46,153 nucleotides of DNA, taken from NCBI GenBank assembly GCA_009786445.1, contig WQTE01000007.1, positions 1 to 46,153 of the forward strand. Direction: 5' to 3'. The stretch is from Oscillospiraceae bacterium. Lineage in GTDB: Bacteria > Bacillota > Clostridia > Oscillospirales > Oscillospiraceae. Made by a program: the position numbers and the translations under genes. Under the pieces are notes generated by a model. The model made no database searches. It saw only the letters and a program-made list of their open reading frames with translations, and was not told where the DNA came from. Shown one piece after another: positions 17,563 through 24,471 of the stretch; positions within the stretch are counted from its first letter, which is position 1, and every line of letters starts with the position of its first letter.

Positions 17563-17575
17563 ACAGGAAACCTCA

Positions 17576-18187
17576 CTAACCCAGTGTGCCGAAGCGACTC
17601 CAGTCTCTGGTGCCGGTTCTGTCGATACCCGGAATCATAATCATAAGCACTCTGCCGAGAATATACCTGTCGTCAACCAACCCGATGGAGTTGCATCTGC
17701 TATCTATAGAATTCACTCTATGATCACCCAAAACGAAAACATAACCGTCAGGGATAGTTATCGGCCCCATAAAATTGTATCTGTCGGTAGTCGTTGTGTG
17801 CGCATAGGGCTCATCAAGCAAAACTCCGTCAACATAGACACGGCTATTGTCAAAATCTATGTCAATCTCTTGCCCGGGTACGGCAATTATCCGTTTTACC
17901 AACGGAATTCCGTCAAACCTTTCGGTAGGTGAATGAAAAACAATGACATCACCGTTGCTTGGTGTATAGAAAAGGTTTGAAATAATCACTCTGTCGCCAT
18001 GTATCAAAGTGCGCTCCATAGAAATGCCGTCAACACTGATATTGTTCCCGACAAATATGAAGAGCATGACACCTACAATCAAAGCTGTAAGAACGGTTTG
18101 AATCCAATCATACAGCTCCATGCGCATCTTGGCAGCTTTTTCTTCATGGCTTTGCTCCACAGACATTTCGCTAGATACGTTACTCAT
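17576..18187 (-). CDS. lepB: Signal peptidase I
   Basis: Membrane-bound Ser/Lys signal peptidase removing signal peptides from exported proteins. The 203 residues have one N-terminal membrane helix (about 30-48), the catalytic Ser56 in DGISMERTL (a GISM variant of the usual PSM), Lys98 in VKRIIAVPGQ, and the family box GDHRVNSIDSR. It lies between rplS and rbgA, the usual arrangement. Confidence 0.96.
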   Translation of the reverse strand: MSNVSSEMSVEQSHEEKAAKMRMELYDWIQTVLTALIVGVMLFIFVGNNISVDGISMERTLIHGDRVIISNLFYTPSNGDVIVFHSPTERFDGIPLVKRIIAVPGQEIDIDFDNSRVYVDGVLLDEPYAHTTTTDRYNFMGPITIPDGYVFVLGDHRVNSIDSRCNSIGLVDDRYILGRVLMIMIPGIDRTGTRDWSRFGTLG

Positions 18188-18243
18188 ATAACGCTCCTTT
18201 AGGGGTGATATTACAAAAAGCGAAGGGGCAAGGGTTTGCCGCC

Positions 18244-18597
18244 CTATGCCCCTCTTTTAATGCGTTCTTTAACTTTGGCTTTCTTGCCGATTTTATCTCT
18301 GAGATAATAGAGCTTTGCTCTTCTGACTTTACCGTATCTGACTGTTTCAACAGATACAATTGTCGGTGAATGCACCGGAAATACTTTCTCACATCCGACA
18401 TTATATGATATGCGCCTTACGGTAATTGTCTCGCTGATACCACCATTTTTCTTGGCGATAAGAGTGCCTTCAAACGCTTGATTTCTCTCACGGTTGCCTT
18501 CTTTTACGCGAACAGTGACCCTGACAGTATCACCGACATTCATCGGCGGAAGGTCAGGCTTCATATATTCTTCGCTGAGCGACTTAATCAAGTCCAT
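18244..18597 (-). CDS. rplS: 50S ribosomal protein L19
   Basis: L19 sits at the 30S-50S interface. The product (117 residues) shows [22 protein letters not shown]-type sequence, [20 protein letters not shown] and the terminal [20 protein letters not shown] 18597 is preceded by GGAGG at 9 bases; a nearer ATG at 18606 touches the GGAGG and cannot be served by it. A TATACT box lies about 45 bases upstream, but no convincing -35 partner was found. Confidence 0.98.
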   Translation of the reverse strand: MDLIKSLSEEYMKPDLPPMNVGDTVRVTVRVKEGNRERNQAFEGTLIAKKNGGISETITVRRISYNVGCEKVFPVHSPTIVSVETVRYGKVRRAKLYYLRDKIGKKAKVKERIKRGA

Positions 18598-18606
18598 CGC
18601 TATCAT

Positions 18607-18852
18607 CCTCCATAATTCATAAAACTAAACACGCCAAAGTATACTAGCACACAGGGCACATAAATGCAAGTGTTTTTTCAGCATTTTGTGGTTTTTTTGC
18701 GGATTCCGCTATCTAGCCCTATCTTCAGACTCATCATTGAACCTGTAATGTCGGTGAGAGCCGTGTTGTCAAGGGGGCTTGACAACTTTTTTTATAATCC
18801 GACAAAATAAAACCTCTCGGATTGTGTGCTTATACAGAGTTTACGTCTACGG
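18607..18852. other. gene-free spacer upstream of rplS
   Basis: No gene is recognised. On the minus strand there is a possible -10 box (TATACT, about 18646-18641) for rplS. A 35-codon stretch ending KTTKC is open on the minus strand from about 18775 but has no start signal. A plus-strand terminator-like hairpin is listed separately. Confidence 0.5.
18765..18793 (+). terminator. perfect intrinsic terminator on the plus strand, no assigned transcript
   Basis: GTTGTCAAG (18765-18773), a GGGG loop and CTTGACAAC (18778-18786) form a perfect 9-bp stem followed by seven T residues. Direction is plus, yet the flanking genes are on the minus strand. It could end a small plus-strand RNA or be a relic. 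Confidence 0.65.
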
Positions 18853-19104
18853 TTATCGGCTCCGTAGTCCCCCAATCTGCGGGGTATCGTCCCAGCCTTC
18901 AACTACCATCACTTTTCCGAAATCACCGCTTTCGCGAACAGCTTTTGATGTTTTGTAAGCCTCATCCTTATTGTCAGTAACAAAATGCACTGTTCCAAAG
19001 ATCTTCAATGGTTTAAGTTGCTGTTCAAGCTGGGTCATAACAACCCACTGCTTGGGATACATCATCATAACATCACTGGTCCAGAGTTTGCTTGCTTCTA
19101 CCAT
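18853..19104 (-). CDS. small protein of unknown function (83 aa)
   Basis: Not recognised. The product starts MVEASKLWTSDVMMMYPKQW and shows alternating hydrophobic strands (KIFGTVHFVTDN, KVMVVEGWDD) that suggest a small alpha/beta domain without membrane segments. It is likely real: AGGAAGTG lies 6 bases before ATG 19104 and a promoter of good spacing is present at 19156-19184. A perfect palindrome upstream may be an operator. It lies divergent to the decayed kinase gene at the edge of an accessory region. Confidence 0.65.
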   Translation of the reverse strand: MVEASKLWTSDVMMMYPKQWVVMTQLEQQLKPLKIFGTVHFVTDNKDEAYKTSKAVRESGDFGKVMVVEGWDDTPQIGGLRSR

Positions 19105-19155
19105 AATGCACACTTCCTAAAAATGGTTTCCTGCAATCCATTTTATCTGTAGATA

Positions 19156-19184
19156 ATCGTAGCACTTTATCACAAGAATTTCAA
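19156..19184 (-). promoter_or_regulatory. promoter of the 83-aa gene
   Basis: TTGAAA (19184-19179), 17-bp spacer and TACGAT (19161-19156) on the minus strand, about 52 bases before the start codon. Confidence 0.6.
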
Positions 19185-19187
19185 CAA

Positions 19188-19207
19188 TAACTTTGGAAAC
19201 AAAGTTA
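19188..19207. promoter_or_regulatory. perfect palindrome between two divergent genes
   Basis: TAACTTTG-GAAA-CAAAGTTA, an 8-bp perfect stem, 4 bp upstream of the -35 box of the 83-aa gene and ahead of the plus-strand kinase remnant. It could be a regulator site or an RNA hairpin. Confidence 0.45.
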
Positions 19208-19286
19208 CTAAATAATATGTACCCCCACGCGAGTGCAAAATGAGTTTCGCACTCGACAAAAGTTTTCACGCAAAGGAGACACACCC

Positions 19287-19649
19287 ATGACACTAACAGG
19301 CTTAACCAGAACAACCTACACGCTCGACTCTGTACCCATAGGCAGTGGCGGTGAAGGCGATATCTACCGCATTGTTGGAGACACGGACGTAGGGGCGATT
19401 ACCAATCGCCCGCAGAAAGTTGCAAAAATCTACAAAGATGGGGTGCTTAATCAAGAGCTTGCGGAAAAGCTCAATTTCATGATTGACAATCCACCGAATG
19501 ACACAGTGCTGACCCAAGTTGCATGGCCACTAGATATGCTTGGCGGTGCAGACGGCAAAGTCTGTGGCTTCGTCATGCCGGAGCTGAGCATCAATGCCGA
19601 GCTCGGCGAGATATATAAATACCCTGCCACCCTCCCGATTTCCACACAA
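19287..19649 (+). pseudogene. 5' remnant of a kinase/helix-hairpin-helix protein gene
   Basis: The first 121 codons read as the N-lobe of the protein-kinase-like domain found in 'kinase plus helix-hairpin-helix' proteins (YegI-like): GSGGEGDIYRI (glycine loop, about 19-29), KVAKIYK with the predicted catalytic Lys (44-50), VAWPLDML and GFVMPEL, ending KYPATLPISTQ. A healthy AAAGGAG precedes ATG 19287. After residue 121 the frame stays open to 19904, but the sequence no longer resembles the family and the catalytic lobe and HhH part are missing, so the gene is broken. An 11-codon insertion (about 33-43) contains a palindrome. Such kinases often occur with PP2C and vWA proteins; a PP2C scrap lies at 21196. 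Confidence 0.7.
19393..19411. repeat. short palindromic insert inside the kinase remnant
   Basis: GGGCGATT-ACC-AATCGCCC is a perfect 8-bp stem. It interrupts the N-lobe between YRIVGD and KVAKIYK without shifting the frame, adding roughly TDVGAITNRPQ to the protein. It looks like a dispersed palindromic repeat that landed in-frame. Confidence 0.55.
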
Positions 19650-19817
19650 TGCTTCTTATCGCAACGAATTCCCGCACTTAATTACTGTCAATGTAAGCGT
19701 GGGATTTGCGGGCGTGTTTTATTGTACGTTCTTATGCTTTTTTTCCAAATCATCACGTGCTCTAAGCACATTTTTCCGCTTAACAAATTTTATGTGGAAG
19801 TCCTGCTTGCAGTGTGG

Positions 19818-19823
19818 TATACT
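19818..19823 (+). promoter_or_regulatory. extended -10 element before the toxin-antitoxin pair
   Basis: TGGTATACT is an extended -10 box (TATACT at 19818-19823) 42 bases before the antitoxin start. The -35 position (TGGAAG) is weak. The 215 bases between the kinase scrap and the antitoxin hold nothing else recognisable. Confidence 0.5.
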
Positions 19824-19864
19824 GTGCGTGTTGAAAAGTTTGAATGTTGCCGGAGGTGTTTGAG

Positions 19865-20128
19865 ATGGAAGCTGTTAGGCAAGTTATTGATAGCACATTG
19901 TTAAGTGGCATTATACCTTTGCCCAAAAAGTTTGAAAACAAGAGAGTTGAAATTGTTGTTTCTCTAAACGAGGAAGAAAAGGCTATCCCCTCATTGTCAA
20001 TGAGTGATATTGATTCAATGTTAAAGGGTTCAATAACCGAATCCCTAACGGGAGCTATCCCTCAAACAGAAAAAACCCTTGACAATTACCGTGCAGAGAG
20101 GCTTTCAAAATATGAATGTTCTAATTGA
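19865..20128 (+). CDS. antitoxin-like partner of a PIN toxin
   Basis: An 87-residue protein directly upstream of a PIN-domain gene. The N-terminus (LLSGIIPLPKKFENKRVEIVV) resembles the beta-hairpin DNA-binding/dimer part of AbrB-like or DUF2281-like antitoxins, and the C-terminus (LTGAIPQTEKTLDNYRAERLSKY) looks like a toxin-wrapping helix. ATG 19865 has GGAGGTG 7 bases upstream, which rejects the earlier in-frame start. The last 17 bases overlap the toxin gene. The role is inferred mostly from the pairing. Confidence 0.78.
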   Translation: MEAVRQVIDSTLLSGIIPLPKKFENKRVEIVVSLNEEEKAIPSLSMSDIDSMLKGSITESLTGAIPQTEKTLDNYRAERLSKYECSN

Positions 20129-20531
20129 TACAAATGTTGTATTAGACCAACTTGTTAGACGAGAGCCTTTTTATGAAAATGCGGAAAGAATACGTTTATT
20201 GTCTGAGAAGGGATATATTAACAGCTATATATCAGCCTCTGCGATTACAGATATTTATTATATCGCCAAAAAGGAATTGAAAGATAAGAATGTAGTTGTT
20301 AAGTTGATAGAAAAGCTCTTGGAGACATCAAATATTGCCGCTGTGACTGAATCGAGCATCCACGAGGCTTTGGGTTTAAAGTGGGATGATTTTGAGGATG
20401 CCGTACAGTATTCAGCGGGTCAAAACATTTCAGCAAGTTATATAATTACCAGAAATCCAAATGATTTTAGAAATAGCCGGATTGAAATAGTATCCCCGGA
20501 AGAGTTTCTGAGTATAGTTACTGATGGGTAA
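20112..20531 (+). CDS. PIN-domain ribonuclease toxin (VapC-like)
   Basis: A 139-residue PIN domain. The start MNVLIDTNVVLDQLVRREPF carries the first metal-binding Asp (DTN); later acidic residues lie in SSIHEALGLKWDDFEDAVQY, a form common in the PIN_3-like group, and ASYIITRNPNDF is the conserved final strand-helix. All expected acidic residues seem present, so the toxin is probably functional. ATG 20112 is the family start. It is coupled to the antitoxin by a 17-base overlap and converges with the ATPase pseudogene, overlapping its end by 14 bases. Confidence 0.85.
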   Translation: MNVLIDTNVVLDQLVRREPFYENAERIRLLSEKGYINSYISASAITDIYYIAKKELKDKNVVVKLIEKLLETSNIAAVTESSIHEALGLKWDDFEDAVQYSAGQNISASYIITRNPNDFRNSRIEIVSPEEFLSIVTDG

Positions 20532-21058
20532 GCGGGCAACCGCTTATCGGTAGGTGAAACATATCTGCATATTCGATGAGTTTTACATTATCAGGTATAT
20601 TTCGCTTGCACTCTGCGCTGTACCCGGATTTTGAGAAGATATAGTAGTTCATATCTGCATAGTTGAACATTTTGCTTTTTTCTATTAGATTATACAGTAC
20701 ATCTTGCTTGACCTTTTCATTTGTCCATTTGCATTCACAAAAAATCGCATGGGTATCTTCAAACGCAATTATATCAATCTCTTGCTGTGACTTTGTTTGT
20801 GGGTTTGTGCCCCACCACCGTCCTGCATCCCTAAAGTAAAACGGTAACCTTTCCGCAATGTTCTCTCTCCAGAGATATTGCATGCAAATGTCCTCAAAGA
20901 CATCTCCCATAAATGCTGATATTTGTGGTTCAATGCTCTCAAAGACTTTCTTGCCCGCGCCTGATTGGATTTGTGAGATGTTCTGAGGCACACTCAAATT
21001 TATTGCCTGAGTACATTTTGTTTAGTTTTCCCAGTTCGCTTTCCCTGCCGATAAACAT
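20518..21058 (-). pseudogene. DUF234-type archaeal-ATPase family gene with internal deletion
   Basis: Two ends of one gene are joined. ATG 21058, preceded by AGGTGAG, begins MFIGRESELGKLNKMYSGNKFE, the typical N-terminus of these AAA ATPases. About 24 codons later the sequence jumps, in another frame, to the C-terminal DUF234 nuclease-like part (SGAGKKVFESIEPQISAFMG, then QEIDIIAF and FCECKW, a restriction-like D...ECK motif), which runs to the stop at 20518. The Walker A and B regions are gone and the N-terminal frame stops early, so the gene is dead. A consensus promoter survives at 21103-21131. Confidence 0.85.
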
Positions 21059-21102
21059 AGCCGCTCACCTCGCTATCTTATGAGTTAGTAACTCTAGAGT
21101 CT

Positions 21103-21131
21103 ATATTAAACGGTTGCCAAGAGTTTGTCAA
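21103..21131 (-). promoter_or_regulatory. promoter of the ATPase pseudogene
   Basis: TTGACA (21131-21126), 17-bp spacer, TAATAT (21108-21103) on the minus strand. The palindrome ACTCTAGAGT directly downstream could be an operator. The promoter is intact although the gene is broken. Confidence 0.75.
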
Positions 21132-21195
21132 GTAAGTGCAGGGTGGTCAAACAGTGTTCATGCTTTAAGAAATATTGCCATCGTCCCTCCCCTCT

Positions 21196-21294
21196 TTATA
21201 CGCCTTTTTTATCAAAAACCATTAAAGTAATGTTGTCCCTGCCTCCGTTTTCCATATTCTGCACATTTTCTATAGCAAAACACAGTATCTTGTG
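21196..21294 (-). pseudogene. C-terminal scrap of a PP2C-family protein phosphatase gene
   Basis: A 32-codon minus-strand frame reads AIENVQNMENGGRDNITLMV and then FDKKGV before a stop at 21196-21198. NGGRDNIT is the hallmark near the C-terminus of bacterial PP2C (Stp/PrpC) phosphatases. An in-frame stop lies just upstream (21295-21297), so the rest of the gene is gone. Immediately downstream, GGGGAGG and an ATG open a frame that ends after seven codons (MAIFLKA), apparently the stub of the next gene in a lost operon. Confidence 0.65.
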
Positions 21295-21316
21295 TTAGAA
21301 TGTATATTAATGCTTT

Positions 21317-22225
21317 ATGAAGGGGGCTGTTGTTGCTTTGAAATCACTTAATCGCGCAATCGACAGATTTTGCAATAAGCACCGAGGTTTCGGAATACCG
21401 AGACTCATGCTGTATATAGTCATAGCGACCGGAATTGTCTTTTTGGTTGGAGGAGCCGGGCTTCGCAATACTCTTGCATTTCATCCGGGACTTATATTCC
21501 AAGGGCAGATTTGGAGACTCTTCACATGGATTTTTATACCTACAGGAGCGGGGGCAGGCGCAGGTCTGGGATTGGGTATATTCTTTACATTAATAATGCT
21601 GTACTTTTACTACTTCATCGGCAGTACGCTGGAACGTGAATGGGGAGTCGGAAAATTCACCATATACTATCTGATTGGTATGCTGATACATATAGTTTAC
21701 GGACTAATCGTCTGGTTGATTTTTGGTTCAGGGTTTTTCTTCGCCAATCCTTCATTTTTAAACCCAATGTTCTTAAACTTATCCATGTTCTTTGCATTTG
21801 CAGTATTGTTCCCGGATTTCACCATAAGGTTATTTCTTATAATTCCAATCAAAATAAAATGGGTCGCAATTTTTAATGCAGTGTTCTTTAGCTACTCAAT
21901 TATCGGAGGCATGATAGCCGGACAGTTTATTGCATCATTACTGCCGCTCGTTGCATTTCTGAACTTTTTCCTCATATGCGGAAATGACCTGCTTTCAAAC
22001 ATTCGGCCACTGGCAGCAAAGAGCTCACCGCAGACGATAAACTTCAGGCAAGCCGCAAAAAAAGCAAAAAAGGATCTTGCAGATAAACCATATCGACACA
22101 AGTGCGCCGTATGCGGAAAAACTGACACAGAGTTTCCGAATATGGAATTTCGCTATTGCTCACACTGCAGTGGGTACCACTGCTTCTGCGATGAACACAT
22201 CAACAGCCACATACATTTCGATTAA
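21317..22225 (+). CDS. Rhomboid-like membrane protein with C-terminal Cys/His cluster, probably inactive
   Basis: A 302-residue protein with about six membrane helices in rhomboid order. Rhomboid landmarks are GQIWRLFTWIFIP (the L1-loop WR motif), GSTLEREWGVGKFTIYYLIG, and LFPDFTIRLFLIIPIKIKW. The GxSG serine motif is not visible at its expected place (NLSMFFAF instead), and the helix that should carry the catalytic His reads IAGQFIASLLPLV without His, so protease activity is unlikely. The cytoplasmic tail (about 263-302) holds CAVC, CSHC, CFCDEH and two further His, a likely zinc site. AAGGGGG lies after ATG 21317, so TTG 21338 may be the true start. It is followed by the beta-propeller gene on the same strand. 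Confidence 0.82.
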   Translation: MKGAVVALKSLNRAIDRFCNKHRGFGIPRLMLYIVIATGIVFLVGGAGLRNTLAFHPGLIFQGQIWRLFTWIFIPTGAGAGAGLGLGIFFTLIMLYFYYFIGSTLEREWGVGKFTIYYLIGMLIHIVYGLIVWLIFGSGFFFANPSFLNPMFLNLSMFFAFAVLFPDFTIRLFLIIPIKIKWVAIFNAVFFSYSIIGGMIAGQFIASLLPLVAFLNFFLICGNDLLSNIRPLAAKSSPQTINFRQAAKKAKKDLADKPYRHKCAVCGKTDTEFPNMEFRYCSHCSGYHCFCDEHINSHIHFD

Positions 22226-22270
22226 CGGGTTTCCACTGCGCTTTTGAGATGCCGGGCGGGAAAGACAGAC

Positions 22271-24106
22271 ATGAAAAAACGTAAAACAATCACAAAAATT
22301 ACATTTCTGACGTTATTCGCCGTACTGCTGGCTATGCCCTCAGCTTGCGAGATAGTTTTAGCCAATGGTTCGGTGACTTTCGGCTTTGCAGAACCCTCAC
22401 ATATTCAAGCTGAGCCGGAGATTACTGAACCGGATGATTTACCGTATGACGAGTACTATGAAGAAGAGCCGGAACCTGAACCTGAAAGAATTCTCGAAGA
22501 CGACCCGCTTGAGGGAATAGATTTTGACCCTCAGCCTGAAAATGAAGAAGAGGTTTTTACCGGACCGCCGTTGCTTTTGCCGTTTAACCCTCATGCGACA
22601 GAAAACACGGACCCTGAAATAATGATTGCCCTACACGGCATAAATGCGGGTGGCACAACACCGGAAGATTTCCTTCTCTATCCGCAGACCGATTTTGGAT
22701 TTTCAGATGATTATGCAGAAATTGAAGGCATTACAACATTTCGAGGAAATAATTTCCGCGACACTGCATCCTTCGGATATGCAAATATCAGTGCCGGCTC
22801 TTTTGGCGAGCGATGGTCCCGCAACACAGGATCGCTCGTAGCGCCTACCGGCACCGTTTGGACAGGACACGGATGGTCGGGTCAACCGCTGATAGTTCGC
22901 TGGCCGCAGGAAACACGCGCGATAATGAATATGCATGATTGGGCAAGAGAGCAAGAAGACCTTGTCGAAGTCATATATCCTTCCATGGATGGCTTCATTT
23001 ATTTCTTAGAGCTTACCACCGGGCGGGATACCAGAGACAGGCTCAACATTGGCTTTGTCCTCAAAGGAACCGGAGCTATCGACCCACGAGGTTATCCCCT
23101 GCTCTATGTTGGTGCAGGATATGTGAGTGCCCACGGACCGGCACGAATATTCATTATAAGCCTCATTGACGGCACGGTGCTCCACACATTCGGAAATAAC
23201 GACGGATTTGCCCTAAGGTCATTATGGCACGCAGATGCCTCACCACTCGTAGATTCAGAAAATGACAGGCTGTTCTTTCCCAGTGAAAACGGATTACTCT
23301 ATATTCTTGACCTAAACACAGAGTTTGACCCCGATGCGGGTACAATCTCCATAGACCCCACGACCGTGAGATGGCGTTTTCAAGGTAGGCGTTCCCATAC
23401 AAACGGGCAATTCTGGCTCGGATTTGAAGCAAGCCCCATTATCCACCGTGGACATATGTTCCTCGCCGATAACGGAGGGCATCTAATATGCCTTGATCTC
23501 AACACTTTACAACCTGTTTGGGTTAAAGATGTCTTGGACGACACCAACACAACACCCGTTCTTTCCATCGAAAACGGTCATCCATATCTCTATGCAAGCA
23601 CGGGCTTCCACGCCGGCTGGCGAGCGCCTGCAAGCGGCTCTGCCCCGATTCCCGTATGGAAAATAGATGCTGTCACCGGAGAAGAAGTCTGGAGGACTGA
23701 TTTTAGCGCTTATACTGTTCCGGGACTCGCTGGAGGAGTACAGGGTTCCATAGCAATTGGCAGACACAGCCTTGACCATCTCATCTTTGTTCCTATCTCC
23801 AGATCTCCGACCATATCAAGCAGCACACTTGTTGCTCTCCATAAAGAAACGGGAGAAGTTGTGTGGGAGCACCGATCATCCACGTGGTCTTGGAGTTCCC
23901 CTGTCGTAGTATACAACGAGGACGGCAGAGGTTTCATAGTCCATACCACATCAAATGCCGATATCCATCTGTTTGACGGTCTCACGGGGGAACTGCTTAA
24001 CAGGGTAAGTCTCGGCAGGCTTATAGAAGCCTCACCCGCTGTTTTTGAAAGCACAGTAGTAATAGGCACCCGCTGTCAGCGCATAATTGGAATTGAACTT
24101 ACTTAA
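22271..24106 (+). CDS. Exported PQQ-like beta-propeller protein
   Basis: A 611-residue secreted protein. It has a signal peptide (MKKRKTITKITFLTLFAVLL), a possible but imperfect lipobox ending in Cys (PSAC), an acidic Glu/Pro-rich linker and then a repeat domain with blades such as LYILDLNTEFDPDAG, HLICLDLNTLQPVW, VWKIDAVTGEEVW, LVALHKETGEVVWEH and IHLFDGLTGELLNRV. These tryptophan-docking-like repeats are those of PQQ-type propellers, but no quinoprotein catalytic residues are evident, so a binding or scaffold role is more likely. ATG 22271 is preferred over an earlier TTG. It lies 45 bases after the rhomboid-like gene and ends at a strong terminator. Confidence 0.85.
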   Translation: MKKRKTITKITFLTLFAVLLAMPSACEIVLANGSVTFGFAEPSHIQAEPEITEPDDLPYDEYYEEEPEPEPERILEDDPLEGIDFDPQPENEEEVFTGPPLLLPFNPHATENTDPEIMIALHGINAGGTTPEDFLLYPQTDFGFSDDYAEIEGITTFRGNNFRDTASFGYANISAGSFGERWSRNTGSLVAPTGTVWTGHGWSGQPLIVRWPQETRAIMNMHDWAREQEDLVEVIYPSMDGFIYFLELTTGRDTRDRLNIGFVLKGTGAIDPRGYPLLYVGAGYVSAHGPARIFIISLIDGTVLHTFGNNDGFALRSLWHADASPLVDSENDRLFFPSENGLLYILDLNTEFDPDAGTISIDPTTVRWRFQGRRSHTNGQFWLGFEASPIIHRGHMFLADNGGHLICLDLNTLQPVWVKDVLDDTNTTPVLSIENGHPYLYASTGFHAGWRAPASGSAPIPVWKIDAVTGEEVWRTDFSAYTVPGLAGGVQGSIAIGRHSLDHLIFVPISRSPTISSSTLVALHKETGEVVWEHRSSTWSWSSPVVVYNEDGRGFIVHTTSNADIHLFDGLTGELLNRVSLGRLIEASPAVFESTVVIGTRCQRIIGIELT

Positions 24107-24109
24107 AGC

Positions 24110-24134
24110 AAAAAGCCGCGTATAGCGGCTTTTT
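24110..24134. terminator. bidirectional terminator between the propeller gene and rpsU
   Basis: AAAAAGCCGC-GTATA-GCGGCTTTTT is a perfect 10-bp stem. The plus strand continues TGTTT and the minus strand reads into T residues as well, so it can end both convergent transcripts. Confidence 0.85.
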
Positions 24135-24136
24135 GT

Positions 24137-24322
24137 TTAGCTGTATCTTTTGTTTTTGTTTTTGCGAGCTGCCTCGGATTTTTTCCGACGCTTAACACTG
24201 GGACTTTGATAATATTCTTTTTTTCTGAGATCCGAGAGGACGCCGGACTTTGCGCAATTGCGCTTGAATCGCTTAAGTGCGCTGTCAAGAGATTCATTAT
24301 CTTTAAGATGTACTTCCGACAT
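24137..24322 (-). CDS. rpsU: 30S ribosomal protein S21
   Basis: S21 joins the 30S platform near the anti-Shine-Dalgarno helix. The 61 residues show the family pattern: [26 protein letters not shown]-type start, [20 protein letters not shown] and a basic tail. GGGGGG stands about 9 bases before ATG 24322. It has its own promoter and terminator and is therefore monocistronic. Confidence 0.96.
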   Translation of the reverse strand: MSEVHLKDNESLDSALKRFKRNCAKSGVLSDLRKKEYYQSPSVKRRKKSEAARKNKNKRYS

Positions 24323-24419
24323 TTTTTCTACCCCCCTCTCTTAATACGAGCCATAGCGTAGTTTTCCTTTTGCCACTCACAGGCATCAAGTTTCTTGCAG
24401 ACACCCACTGACACACTAA

Positions 24420-24449
24420 ATTATATCGCCCAAAAGCTATAGTTGTCAA
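24420..24449 (-). promoter_or_regulatory. rpsU promoter
   Basis: TTGACA (24449-24444), 18-bp spacer, TATAAT (24425-24420) on the minus strand: both boxes are consensus. It overlaps no gene and lies 98 bases before the rpsU start. Confidence 0.85.
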
Positions 24450-24471
24450 CTGTTATTTTGACTAAATTAAT

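Noticed and set aside
18660-18775. Short minus-strand gene ending KTTKC
   Set aside because: It has no ribosome-binding site or start in good context and no recognisable family.
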